A DNA stretch of 64,000 nucleotides from positions 186,001 to 250,000 of the forward strand of contig NZ_WUUL01000006.1 in NCBI RefSeq assembly GCF_009831235.1. Reading direction: 5' to 3'. Source of the stretch: Shimazuella alba. GTDB taxonomy: Bacteria; Bacillota; Bacilli; Thermoactinomycetales; Thermoactinomycetaceae. How positions within the stretch are numbered: the stretch's first letter is position 1; each line of letters begins with the position of its first letter. The position numbers and the translations under genes were made by a program. Positions 9,601 through 18,583 of the stretch are shown piece after piece. Under the pieces are notes generated by a model. It was not told the origin of the DNA, did no database searches, and saw only the letters and a program-made list of their open reading frames with translations.

Positions 9601-9653
9601 GTGACTATATGGTAACTAATTCGATAGTACGTTACCATATAGTCACATGTCAA
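9601..9653 (-). promoter_or_regulatory. Promoter of the NAT gene with two palindromic operators
   Basis: On the minus strand, -35 TTGACA (9648-9653) and -10 TACTAT (9624-9629) are 18 bases apart. The 16-base site 9631-9646 fills the spacer. Its exact reverse complement at 9601-9616 sits at about +1 to +16. Each copy is itself a dyad, GTnACnATATnGTnAC, and their centres are 30 bp apart. This is a repressor-controlled promoter of TetR, MarR or HxlR style. The repressor is not identified. Confidence 0.75.
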
Positions 9654-9766
9654 GAGGAAATGAAACTTTTTTATCCGATTCGATACTCAAGAGTAATCTT
9701 ATTTCATTAGCTCTAAAAGAGCCCTGTAGTTGATTTAAAAGATTTCTCCGCTTCCTGTAAGGAATT

Positions 9767-9803
9767 AAAAAACACCTTCACACTAGAATGATGAGAAGGT
9801 GTT
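9767..9803 (-). terminator. Terminator after the metallo-beta-lactamase gene
   Basis: The stem AACACCTTC/GAAGGTGTT (9771-9779, 9795-9803) is followed by a run of T on the minus strand. It lies about 115 bases beyond the stop codon. Confidence 0.8.
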
Positions 9804-9917
9804 CCGTCGCAAAAAGTACGATATCAAAGGAAGTATTGGTATATCTTCCAACATAGTATTTTTCCAGATTTCTCGATTGACATATCTCTGAAGATACTTT
9901 TTCCAGTTCTTCTTTGT

Positions 9918-10811
9918 TTACTCATGGTTTGAATTTTCTTGACTGGTATGTTGCTTAATGAGATCAATGGTGTGGTAGAGTAAGCTCTTATCTCCCCATT
10001 GCCCATGTCCTGCTATAACAGTTTTGACATTAGGATACTTGTCTATTACCTTCTGAACAGAATCATCCCATTGTTCAACATTTGCATCAGACAAATTTCC
10101 AAGATCTTTTGCTCCTAATGCTTTGATAAAACATCCACCAAATAATATTTGATGTTGGGGTAGCCATACCGTAATGTTATCTTGGGAATGACCTTCTCCA
10201 GGATAAAAGGCTTCTATTACTGTGTCTCCTACTTTCATCACTGGTTTTGCATCAAGTGTGGGGTTAGGAGAAGGATATCCGCGTTCTTTCGCAAGTTTTG
10301 CTGTCAAAAACGTACTACGTACATCGATCCCCTGATCCAGTAACGCCTGAATGCCACCAATGCTATCATCATGTGCATGAGTAACGAGTGCCATCACAAC
10401 TTTTTTCTTCAGATGTTTTTCGATCATCTCTAATAACTCTTCTGTTTTTGCGTGATTTTCCAATGTATCCCATGCTGTATCAACCAAGACTACCCCTTTG
10501 GAAGTAGAAACAACTAACCCATTGTGGTCAACAGTTGTGCCATTGTAATCATTATAGGATGTGTGTGCCCATACTTTATCATTCAACTGAGTTAATACAA
10601 TCGTCTTATCTGCGTTGGTAATTTGAGTAGGAGACGATTTTTTAGATGAAGACACTGCTTGATCCTTCACTTGATTTGGACTCGTTGGTTGCTTTTGTTT
10701 TTCCTCAGCGCTAATTTGCAATGTTCCGTTTGAAAAGAGTATCAAACCTATCAAAACGCTTAATGCGATTAGTCCAACACCCACACCTTTTAACATTCTT
10801 TTATTTTTCAA
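9918..10811 (-). CDS. bla: Subclass B1 metallo-beta-lactamase
   Basis: This is a BcII-like zinc beta-lactamase. Counting from an in-frame TTG at 10820, the ligands are His148, His150 and Asp152 in THAHDD, His211 in GEGHSQDN, Cys230 in GGCFIK and His272 in AGHGQWG. A signal peptide (LIALSVLIGLILF) precedes a low-complexity Ser/Lys/Gln linker of about 30 residues not usual in this class. The preferred start is TTG at 10811, nine bases after AAAGGA. It hydrolyses penicillins, cephalosporins and carbapenems outside the membrane. It is divergent from blaR1-blaI and has BlaI-type operators over its promoter. Confidence 0.93.
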   Translation of the reverse strand: MKNKRMLKGVGVGLIALSVLIGLILFSNGTLQISAEEKQKQPTSPNQVKDQAVSSSKKSSPTQITNADKTIVLTQLNDKVWAHTSYNDYNGTTVDHNGLVVSTSKGVVLVDTAWDTLENHAKTEELLEMIEKHLKKKVVMALVTHAHDDSIGGIQALLDQGIDVRSTFLTAKLAKERGYPSPNPTLDAKPVMKVGDTVIEAFYPGEGHSQDNITVWLPQHQILFGGCFIKALGAKDLGNLSDANVEQWDDSVQKVIDKYPNVKTVIAGHGQWGDKSLLYHTIDLIKQHTSQENSNHE

Positions 10812-11044
10812 GATAAACAATCCTTTCTACTATTTCATTCTTCAAAATGAAGTGAAGGTAGGATGAACATGAGGATTTACCCGATATCACGGTTTCACTC
10901 ACTTCACAACTCACAACTGGACTTTCCCTCCAACCTCCTCTTTTTTGCTTTCAGTTTGTACTCCTATGTAAGCTAAAATCGAAGGCTTTCCGGCAGAAAC
11001 TACTATTAGGAAGTCAGTATATATAAACAGTGGTCAACAATTTG

Positions 11045-11090
11045 ACTACACTTGTAATACAATACTACACATGTAATCATCCTGTGTCAA
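11045..11090 (-). promoter_or_regulatory. bla promoter with two BlaI-type operators
   Basis: On the minus strand, -35 TTGACA (11085-11090) and -10 TAGTAT (11062-11067) are 17 bases apart. Two operators of BlaI/MecI type, ACTACACATGTAAT (11064-11077) and ACTACACTTGTAAT (11045-11058), overlap the spacer/-10 and the expected transcription start. Their cores, TACAcaTGTA and TACActTGTA, are centred 19 bp apart. A further palindrome, TTATG-TCATA-CATAA, lies at 11219-11233 in front of blaR1. Confidence 0.85.
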
Positions 11091-11263
11091 TCTTTTCGTT
11101 CCAGAGAGATTACCTTCTTACATTTTTTACAGCTCATAAATTTCCAACTTTGCTAATATTAACAAAATTACCTCCATCATCATCATAAAAAGATATAGGG
11201 TTTTAAAATTTTCTGCTATTATGTCATACATAAGGTAAACATCTGGAAATGGAGACGAATCAC

Positions 11264-13033
11264 ATGTTCTTTCCTTACTTTGTAGTAAGTTTTATGATGT
11301 CTTCTCTTACTGTTGCCATCATTATGCTAATCAGAAAAGTATTTCAAAAGCAATTATCTGCAAAATGGAAATATAATCTATGGTTCTTTCTTTTTATCAC
11401 CTTAACTATTCCCTTTCTTCCAAATCAATTATTTGATTTTGGGGATTTCTTCACATGGGATATCCATCAAAACAATGGATTAAGTCTATCTAATACCTCT
11501 ACTCAGGATCATGCATTTAATGATCAAAATTGGATGCAGAACTTTGCCCTATCCGTAAATCGTTTTGACATGACACTCCTAAATGAAACATTGGCAGTTA
11601 CATGGATCATAGGAATGCTAGTTATGGCTATCTTGACCATAAAAGCTTGGTTACAGCTAAGGCGAATGAAAACCAGTGTACGGATCTTAGAAAATCAAGA
11701 AATCCTTCTCTTATTCGAACAGTGTAAACAAAGCTTAAACATATCAAAGCAGTTGATTATTGGTGAATCTCCACTTATCAACTCTCCGCTTACTTTTGGT
11801 CTCTTTAAGACGTATGTTTTACTCCCTATTCATTTTGATGAATGGTTGTCTAAAGAAGAAATGAGGTACATCTTTTTACATGAATTAAATCATTACAAAT
11901 ATAAAGATATCCTCACGAATTACCTAGTTGTTTTTTATCAAATTTTATACTGGTTCAACCCATTGGTTTGGGTGGCGTTTAGAGAAATGAAACTGGATCG
12001 TGAAATCGCTTGTGATAGTGCTGTCTTACATTCTTTAGATAAGCGATGTTATGCAGAATACGGAAATACCATTATTCATTTTCTCGACAAATTATCCAGA
12101 CCAAAATATATTACTTTGGTAAATCAGTTAAACGGTGCCAAGAAGCAAATAAAAAAACGCATTGAGAGTATTGCAGCATTTACAGTTGAATCAAGACAAT
12201 TGCGGCTAAAAAGCTTAACCATCTTTATGCTTATGGGGATCTTTGTTGCAAGTCAGATTCCGATCTTTTCTGTAATGGCTTATGATGACCAACGTTATGA
12301 ATTTGACGGTAAACGAACCATATACGAAAATCTGAGCAAGTATTTTGCTGAATATGAGGGAAGCTTTGTATTGTATGATTTGCAAGCAGATCAATATCGT
12401 ATCTATAATGAAAATAACAGTACTTTAAGAGTTTCTCCGAATTCAACCTATAAAATCTATAGTGCATTGTTTGCATTGGAGTCCAATGTCATAACGCGAG
12501 AAAATTCCACCATGAAGTGGAATGGTAAGCACTATCCTTATGACTCTTGGAATCAAAATCAAAATTTATCTACAGCAATGAAAAGCTCAGTAAATTGGTA
12601 TTTTCAGGATTTAGATAAAAAGGTACATTTGAATAAGATCCAACATTACCTCAGCCAAATTAACTATGGAAATAACAACCTTTCTGGCGGATTATCTCAA
12701 TATTGGATAGAATCATCTTTAAAGATTTCTCCAATAGAGCAAGTCCAATTGCTCAAAGCTTTTTATAGAAACGAATTTGGATTTAAAAATAAAAATGTGC
12801 AAACCTTGAAAGAGGTTATTCAATTAGAGGAAAAAAATGATGCGCGTCTCTCTGGAAAAACAGGTACGGGAAGTGTCAATGGAAAAAATGTAAATGGTTG
12901 GTTTATCGGATATGTAGAGACAAAACAGAATACTTATTTCTTTGCGACCAATATACAAAATGAAAATAATTCCTATGGCAGTAAGGCAGCAGAAATAACA
13001 AAATCTATTTTGAGGGATAAAGCTATATATTAA
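11264..13033 (+). CDS. blaR1: BlaR1-type beta-lactam sensor/antirepressor protease
   Basis: About 589 residues. An N-terminal multi-helix membrane M56 zinc-protease domain has FLHELNHYKYKD (HExxH, about residue 206). An extracellular penicillin-binding sensor domain then has the acylated Ser in STYK (about residue 394) and SGKTGTG near the end. Beta-lactam acylation of the sensor activates the protease, which relieves BlaI repression. The ATG at 11264 is preferred because GGAG lies 9 bases upstream; a frame five codons longer exists. blaI follows after 56 bases. It is divergent from the beta-lactamase it should control. Confidence 0.94.
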   Translation: MFFPYFVVSFMMSSLTVAIIMLIRKVFQKQLSAKWKYNLWFFLFITLTIPFLPNQLFDFGDFFTWDIHQNNGLSLSNTSTQDHAFNDQNWMQNFALSVNRFDMTLLNETLAVTWIIGMLVMAILTIKAWLQLRRMKTSVRILENQEILLLFEQCKQSLNISKQLIIGESPLINSPLTFGLFKTYVLLPIHFDEWLSKEEMRYIFLHELNHYKYKDILTNYLVVFYQILYWFNPLVWVAFREMKLDREIACDSAVLHSLDKRCYAEYGNTIIHFLDKLSRPKYITLVNQLNGAKKQIKKRIESIAAFTVESRQLRLKSLTIFMLMGIFVASQIPIFSVMAYDDQRYEFDGKRTIYENLSKYFAEYEGSFVLYDLQADQYRIYNENNSTLRVSPNSTYKIYSALFALESNVITRENSTMKWNGKHYPYDSWNQNQNLSTAMKSSVNWYFQDLDKKVHLNKIQHYLSQINYGNNNLSGGLSQYWIESSLKISPIEQVQLLKAFYRNEFGFKNKNVQTLKEVIQLEEKNDARLSGKTGTGSVNGKNVNGWFIGYVETKQNTYFFATNIQNENNSYGSKAAEITKSILRDKAIY

Positions 13034-13089
13034 CCGGTTTTTTCGACCAAATGAAGTTTTTAAAAATAAGTAATAGAAGGAGGATTCAT

Positions 13090-13470
13090 ATGTCAGATAA
13101 AGCACCTAAAATATCAGAAGCAGAATGGGAAGTTATGAATGTTCTTTGGAAAAAGGCTCCATTATCAGCCAACGAGGTAATTCATTCCTTGCAAGAGCAA
13201 ACAGACTGGAAGCCGAAAACGGTTCGTACTCTTTTGGATCGTCTCGCTAAAAAAAAAGCCATTGGGGTAAATAAGGATCAAAAGATCTATACTTTTTTTC
13301 CGCTCTTTTCACAAGACGACTGCCAACATGCGGAGGCTCAATCCTTTCTGAAACGAATTTACGGTGGAACATTAAAATCTATGCTTGTACAATTCATCCA
13401 AGAGGATTCGTTGTCAGAAGAGGATATTAAAGAATTGCGTTCTATTTTGGATAAAAAATCTAGCAAATAA
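13090..13470 (+). CDS. blaI: BlaI/MecI-family repressor
   Basis: 126 residues. A winged helix with ISEAEWEVMNVLW and the recognition segment WKPKTVRTLLDRLAKK precedes a C-terminal dimerisation helix region. These are hallmarks of BlaI/MecI/CopY repressors. The ATG at 13090 follows AAGGAGGA. It should bind the TACAnnTGTA-type operators at 11045-11077, repress bla and probably blaR1-blaI itself, and be inactivated after BlaR1 signalling. Confidence 0.95.
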   Translation: MSDKAPKISEAEWEVMNVLWKKAPLSANEVIHSLQEQTDWKPKTVRTLLDRLAKKKAIGVNKDQKIYTFFPLFSQDDCQHAEAQSFLKRIYGGTLKSMLVQFIQEDSLSEEDIKELRSILDKKSSK

Positions 13471-13524
13471 GATCAGGGTAATGTCAGCCGACTTGATTTG
13501 TGCAATTGTATGTTCATAGAATAT

Positions 13525-13572
13525 AGACCCACACGATTGCCTTTCTTTAAGAAAAGACGATCGTGTAGGTCT
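13525..13572 (+). terminator. Hairpin after blaI
   Basis: 13-base arms 13525-13537 and 13560-13572 pair with one mismatch, and the loop can pair further (CTTTCTT/AAGAAAAG). The following T run is poor, so it may be a weak terminator or a 3' stabilising hairpin. Confidence 0.55.
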
Positions 13573-13639
13573 TCTAGCTCACTCTCTATCGTTTTCTTCG
13601 ATTATCCAACATGAGAGTACAAGAAGCGGAGTGCAAGCC

Positions 13640-14110
13640 AGATGTGTAGAACCAACCAGAGCTAACGATAGCCTACCATATCTGCCAATGCTCCGTACAA
13701 GGAACGATAAAACAAACAAAGCGGAAAGCTACTTTAGGAATGACACCATCAGTCCCTTTCTTTTTTCATTGGTAGATACTATTAAAGAGCGTGTTTCGAT
13801 GTGCCTTGAAACCAAGACACAACAAACAGCACTGATGAATAAGAAAATGCTAACTCAAAGAGTCACCACACTTACACCTGTGACAAACAATCCCCGCCAG
13901 CTGTTGATCCTATTTCTAGGCAGAAAAACCACAAGCCATGCACTGATCACTTCACTCATTCTTTTTACGAACATAATGAGTGGGACAAGGAACGTTGTAA
14001 CATACAAAGGAAGGTAGGTTGCAGTTACACCCATCCCCAATCAAGGAATAAAAGCTAGGAAGCAGATACAATCGACGCTGTTTATATCTATTTTTGTCAG
14101 TATCCTATTC
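13640..14110 (-). pseudogene. Possible decayed membrane-protein gene
   Basis: On the minus strand, stretches rich in hydrophobic residues continue through several stop codons. One segment (13855-14040) includes VTATYLPLYVTTFLVPLIMF. Later in the same region come FLFISAVCCVLVS and LSALFVLSFLVRSIGRYGRL. This looks like a polytopic membrane protein that has lost its frame. The family is not recognised. The rest of the 768-base gap between blaI and the Rrf2 gene holds only the hairpin and promoter listed separately. Confidence 0.3.
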
Positions 14111-14162
14111 GCATATATTTCTTTCTTCAACAAAGAATTTTAAAAAAATAAAGCATTCATAG

Positions 14163-14211
14163 TTGACCTTTGAGGATTTAAGGTTATAATAGATTTATAT
14201 TATCTATAATA
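14163..14211 (+). promoter_or_regulatory. Promoter of the Rrf2 gene with dyad
   Basis: -35 TTGACC (14163-14168) and -10 TATAAT (14185-14190) are 16 bases apart. Arms TATAATAGAT (14185-14194) and ATCTATAATA (14202-14211) form a dyad with one mismatch overlapping the -10 and start point. This is a likely autoregulatory Rrf2 operator. Confidence 0.6.
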
Positions 14212-14238
14212 TCTCTTATAGGATGGTGAAGCTTGAAT

Positions 14239-14736
14239 ATGGCATACAGTATCGGAGTAGAATATGCCTTGCATTGCCTTGTAAATCTAGTTAATCCACC
14301 GGTTCAACAACCTATCGCCATTAAGGACTTAGCTGAATTTCAAGGCGTTTCTGTAACATATCTGTCAAAAATATTCACCAAACTTACAAAAGCAAATATT
14401 ATTCAATCAACACCTGGCATCAAGGGTGGCTATGAACTGAAAAGAGCACCTGAAGACATATCCTTTTTTGATGTAGTAGAAGCAATAGAAGGTCGCCAAC
14501 CCATTTTTAAGTGCAGAAACATTAAAGAAAAAGGGTTGATACCTGAATTTGCAAATGAACCAACTCATCATATTCCTTGCCGAATTAATCTGACAATGTT
14601 AGAAGCAGAACGAAAAATGGAAGATTATCTAAAACAGAAAACCCTTCTATGGTTAAAAGAAACACTTGACCGAGAATTCGCTCCTGAAATTCTGGAAAAG
14701 AAGCAAGAATGGTATATGAGTCTCATGAACAAGTAA
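14239..14736 (+). CDS. Rrf2-family transcriptional regulator
   Basis: 165 residues beginning MAYSIGVEYALHCLVNL, with the Rrf2 winged helix (GVSVTYLSKIFTKLTKANII, then STPGIKGGYELKR). Cysteines are present at CRN and IPCRIN near residues 95 and 115, but not the CysX7CysX4 cluster of IscR, so an iron-sulfur cluster is uncertain. ATG 14239 is preferred over TTG 14233 on spacing from GGTGA. The FAD oxidoreductase downstream is the natural target. Confidence 0.88.
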   Translation: MAYSIGVEYALHCLVNLVNPPVQQPIAIKDLAEFQGVSVTYLSKIFTKLTKANIIQSTPGIKGGYELKRAPEDISFFDVVEAIEGRQPIFKCRNIKEKGLIPEFANEPTHHIPCRINLTMLEAERKMEDYLKQKTLLWLKETLDREFAPEILEKKQEWYMSLMNK

Positions 14737-14811
14737 TATTTTTTTCGACCCTAATGTAGATAACACTTATCCTTGTTATATGAGTTTATGAAAAAAACTG
14801 GAGGCATGATG

Positions 14812-16079
14812 ATGAAAACTTTAAAAAAACAACAATATGATGTGGCAGTAATAGGTGGAGGATTGGCTGGATTGACAGCAGCAATTTATGTAGCAAAGGC
14901 AGGAAAATCAGTAGTTTTGATTGAAAAAGCGAAGAGATTAGGAGGGTTTGCTCAGACAACGAATCAAAAAGGAGCACTATTTAACTTTGGACCACATGCC
15001 ATGTATGAAGGAGGCGGAGCACTGGAAATATTGAAGGATCTCCAATGTGTTCCCAAAGGTGGATATGCTTCTAAAGGAGGAATGGTCGGAATTTTTCAAG
15101 GTAGGATGATACATATGCCTACTGATTTAACTTCAGACGAGATGAAAGAGTGGGGTCAAGTCATGAGCGGACTAAGTCAAATTGATACTGATTCACTTCG
15201 TTCCGTTAGTATCCAAGAATGGGTGAAAAATAATATTGTTCACGATCGTGTTCGCCTTTTCTTCCTAGCTATGTGCAGACAGTGGTCCTATAGTGATAAT
15301 CCAAATGCGATTAGTGCTGGTTATATTCTCAAACAAGGCCAACTGGCAGGATTTGGAGTTCGCTATGTGGAAGCTGGCTGGCAAAAAGTGGTGGATGAGC
15401 TACATAAACTTACAGAGCAACTTGGTGTCACCTTTGTTACCGGAAAGAAAACAAAACAAATTGTAACAGAGAACGGAAATGTGAGTGGAATCTTACTATC
15501 AGATGATCAAAAAATCGAAACAACATCTGTAATTACAGCTATAGGACCACATGACGTATACAAGCTCGTGAAAGAAGCAGAACAAACATCCATAAAAAAT
15601 GGAAAGAAGAATCCTATCCACTCTACGCAGCTTGTCTAGATGTAGCACTAAATCGACTACCCATTCCAGAACGATCTTTTGTACTTGGACTAGATCAGCC
15701 CTTTTACTTTTGCATTCATTCGTTATCTGTCCGATTAAGCGAAAATGGAGCCCATGTACTTCATGTGATGAAATATCATGACAACCAATTGATAACAGAT
15801 GCAAAAGCGGATAAACAACAATTGATCGATCTGCTTCATCTTCTTCAACCTGGATGGGAAGAAGGACTTGTCGCTATTCGATACTTGCCAAAAATATTAG
15901 TTGCTCATGACGCACATACCATACACCATGCAGGATCGGGATCAGCATCTAGTCCTATTGTTCCAGAAATAAAAGGTTTATATGTTGCTGGAGACTGGGT
16001 CGGACAAGAAGGTCGGTTAGCAGACGCAGCGATGCTTAGCGCGAAATTAGCAGCACAGGAGGTCATCTCACATGAATGA
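14812..16079 (+). pseudogene. Phytoene-dehydrogenase-like FAD oxidoreductase, single frameshift
   Basis: The N-terminus has the FAD-binding GGGLAGLTAAIY motif and EKAKRLGGFA. The C-terminus has GLYVAGDWVGQEG, the closing FAD contact of amine-oxidase/phytoene-desaturase-like flavoproteins. The frame breaks at the A run 15594-15599. With seven A instead of six, the protein reads on through WKEESYPLYAACLDVALNRLP to the end near 16079, about 423 residues in all. GGAGG lies 7 bases before ATG 14812. It is probably controlled by the Rrf2 regulator upstream. It may be intact if the frameshift is a sequencing error. Confidence 0.85.
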
Positions 16080-16273
16080 TCAAGCAAAAGCTTACTTATA
16101 TGCTCTATTGAATGCAGTAATAATTGGAATGTCTTTCTTTGTCGTCAAAACTTCACTCGACAGCTTGACTTATTTTTTTTCTGTTGCATTTTTGATAAAT
16201 GCTGGTACCTGTTGGGATCGGCATTGTGAAGTTGAACTATAAAGGAAAACCCATTTATCAACCCCAGCCATAA
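16072..16273 (+). pseudogene. EamA/DMT-type transporter remnant
   Basis: An ATG at 16072, overlapping the end of the FAD gene, opens a 55-codon frame, MNDQAKAYLYALLNAVII and on to FFVVKTSLDSLTYF. This is the typical first helix of EamA/DMT exporters. It runs out at 16239. A short frame overlapping it, PVGIGIVKLNYKGKP (to 16273), may be the distal end after a large internal deletion. A normal protein would be near 300 residues, so this is non-functional. Its 3' end meets the tail of the opposite DUF418 remnant. Confidence 0.5.
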
Positions 16274-16976
16274 AAAATCGCTGAACAGAGAAGATTTTGG
16301 AATAAATAACAACTAAGTGGTACTCTCCCTGTTTTTTCGATCCATTTCCATAGCCAAAAGTTTTCTCTCTTTTCTACAAGCCAAGCGAAAAGTCCCATAT
16401 AACCGATTGCAAGAAGTAGAGAATACATAGCGCATGATCAGATCAAAGATTCCCCTGGAATAAAGACTAGAAAATTCAAGGGAAGTCCTATCAGCAAACC
16501 ATATTTAAGCATAGCTTTACGAATTTTTTTGCCTTCTTCATTTGGAGAAAATGCACCTTTGCGTATCAACTGTACCCCAATTAAAAACAAGAAAATATTA
16601 GAGCAAAAGCCCAAGATCATCTCAAACCGTAGCTCCCAAAAATTGGTGAGACGATATCCCACCAAGTACCATGTTGATATAGTAAAACTGTATTGATGTC
16701 CTCTAGAGAAATATTGCCCCTTGATTGCTGCAAAGCAATAATTAGTAAGGTTACACCCAGATAGAAAACAAAATTGATTCCTCCAAAACTGATGAATGCC
16801 CATTTAATTGCCCGGTCTCCTGCCTTTATGATCAAGGAGACAATGATTGCAGTCACTGCAAAACTCATCAAAATATCATATTCCATTACAAAAACGAAAT
16901 TAAGAAATCCCTCGACGAGTAAAATCAGACAAATCCATAAATAAATTCCAGGCCAAGGACGACTTCTCACAATCAC
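16258..16976 (-). pseudogene. DUF418 (YeiB-like) membrane protein, broken
   Basis: Three pieces in order on the minus strand read as one DUF418 protein: SRPWPGIYLWICLILLVEGF to the HGTWWDIVSPIF segment, then the LGFCSNIFLFLIGVQLIRKG segment, then GYMGLFAWLVEKRE, GRVPLSCYLFQNLLCSAIF and YGWG. The first break is a frameshift at the 5-base run 16638-16642 (six would restore the frame). The second is an in-frame TGA at 16438-16440. About 90 N-terminal residues and the C-terminal end are also missing, so this one is a true pseudogene. Confidence 0.65.
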
Positions 16977-17393
16977 CCCCCACCCCGAGGGCTAGCTCAG
17001 TGGCGTTACCAGATCATAGTGTTTTACGTAATGATTGCTGATATTTCAACTGCAAACCTACCCCGGAAAGCATTGCCAATACTCTAAAAAATTTTCCGTT
17101 GAATAAGGCAAGAGCTAATGTAGTAAAAATGTATCAATAGAACTCCATTATTCATTGTTTTGAAAGGTGAATATATAATTTAGGTTCCCTAAATAAGCAA
17201 AAATCCAAATATTAATACCCAATACTAATATTTATAAATTTCTAAATATATCTAATAAACGAATTCGATTTGTTTTGTTTTTATCCATCTGCTTTTTGTC
17301 CTCTACAAGCAAATTCTTAGTTCTTCAAGATAGTAATAAATCATGTCATTTACATTTTTCCTAATAATTTACACAATCGTTTATCCTGAATAG
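16977..17393. other. Gap without recognised genes
   Basis: 417 bases between the broken DUF418 gene and the small membrane protein. No frame of note or stable hairpin was seen. A TAGCTCAG-like string near 16992 resembles a tRNA D-arm, but no cloverleaf surrounds it. Confidence 0.5.
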
Positions 17394-17615
17394 CTATTTT
17401 TTCTCATTATCAAATGGTTTTGTCTTTGATACTAATATGATTCCTGACACCAAAAGTAAGATATAAAGAGGTAACGCAATAGAACCAGGAATACTACCAA
17501 AACTAAAATCCAATGACTTGCCAAGAAACATACTAACAACAGCTCTTATGAATCCTTGTACCGCGAAAAGACAAAAAATAACCCCTGTTACTCTAATTAC
17601 ATCATTTTTACTCAT
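17394..17615 (-). CDS. Small two-helix membrane protein
   Basis: 73 residues with two hydrophobic segments (about 8-30 and 45-64) separated by a short loop with GKSLDFSFGSIPG, and a charged tail FDNEKK. A purine-rich GGGGTAGGAG precedes the ATG. The family is not recognised. It lies alone between decayed genes and the GNAT/TetR unit. Confidence 0.6.
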   Translation of the reverse strand: MSKNDVIRVTGVIFCLFAVQGFIRAVVSMFLGKSLDFSFGSIPGSIALPLYILLLVSGIILVSKTKPFDNEKK

Positions 17616-17691
17616 TTCTCCTACCCCTTTTTTCCTAAATAAATACAGAAAACAATTTATAAACTTAATAAAATCAAATATTAAAATTAGC

Positions 17692-17737
17692 GGCTCGTAA
17701 TAACGTAAAGATACCGTTTATATTAGTTATACGAGCC
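17692..17737. other. Inverted repeat between divergent genes
   Basis: GGCTCGTAATAAC (17692-17704) pairs with GTTATACGAGCC (17726-17737) with one bulged base. It lies between the divergent small membrane protein and the GNAT gene and could be a terminator-like hairpin or an operator. Confidence 0.4.
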
Positions 17738-17806
17738 TTAATTGGCTATGTTTAGGTGTAGTAAAACGATTAATTTTAAAAAAATAAAGTATTTTTTGAA
17801 TATTAA

Positions 17807-17836
17807 TTGACACTATTACCTAATCGAATTTATAAT
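17807..17836 (+). promoter_or_regulatory. Promoter of the GNAT-TetR pair
   Basis: Consensus -35 TTGACA (17807-17812) and -10 TATAAT (17831-17836) with an 18-base spacer lie 38 bases upstream of the GNAT start. Confidence 0.7.
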
Positions 17837-17874
17837 GAGCATATATTCATTCATCATAAAAGGGGAAATAATAT

Positions 17875-18501
17875 ATGGAATCAGACAATTATAAGTTTAT
17901 CATTGTGAAAGCAAATACATTAGATTTTGATGTGAGAAAGCAAATGTCTGAAATTTTCTCGGAAGGGTTCTCGCAATGGCTTCGTTTTTTTGCAAAGGAT
18001 AAAAATAAAATTGCAAAAGCTTTTGCTCATATGTTTGTTTTAGAACATTTCTATGTAGCAATAACTAACAAAAAAGTAGCTGCCATAGCTACATGCACAG
18101 ATGGTTCTGTTTTATCGATTAAATTAAATAAAAAAGAATTAAGGAAGCATTTAGGATGGTTCAAGGGTACTATGGCTCATCTATTTTTAAAAAAGGAATT
18201 TGAAGCACTTGCAGAAAATCCGTCTCCAAGCAAAGGTTTTATTGATTTTGTAGGTACAGCTTTAGAATTCAGAGGAAAAGGTGCAGCATCAAAGCTTATA
18301 CGATATATAATGGAGAATACTGCATTCAAAGAGTATGTAATTGGAGAGGTTGCTGATACAAATATCCCAGCAATGAAATTGTACACAAAATTGGGATTTA
18401 AAGAATACAAACGGAAAGCAATGTCACGGACGATCGCCAAGAAAAATGGAATAAATTATTTAGTTTCCTTAAAGTATGTGAAATCAGATATGGAGTGGTA
18501 A
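17875..18501 (+). CDS. GNAT-family N-acetyltransferase
   Basis: 208 residues. The acetyl-CoA-binding motif A is in VGTALEFRGKGAASKLIR (R/QxxGxG/A form), and motif B follows in ADTNIPAMKLYTKLGFKEY. AAAGGGGA precedes the ATG. It is followed after 82 bases by a TetR regulator on the same strand, a common self-contained resistance or stress pair. The substrate is unknown. Confidence 0.88.
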   Translation: MESDNYKFIIVKANTLDFDVRKQMSEIFSEGFSQWLRFFAKDKNKIAKAFAHMFVLEHFYVAITNKKVAAIATCTDGSVLSIKLNKKELRKHLGWFKGTMAHLFLKKEFEALAENPSPSKGFIDFVGTALEFRGKGAASKLIRYIMENTAFKEYVIGEVADTNIPAMKLYTKLGFKEYKRKAMSRTIAKKNGINYLVSLKYVKSDMEW

Positions 18502-18583
18502 TCGTTTTATCAGTACAATAGATTCATTATAAATCGAAATGAATTTCGGTTTGTATTTTCACTTTGCAATGGAGGGAAAGTTC

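Noticed and set aside
13631-14017. 128-codon plus-strand frame
   Set aside because: No ribosome site and no family pattern; the opposite strand has the hydrophobic pattern of a decayed membrane protein.
16985-17010. TAGCTCAG-like string resembling a tRNA D-arm
   Set aside because: No acceptor, anticodon or T arm can be built around it.
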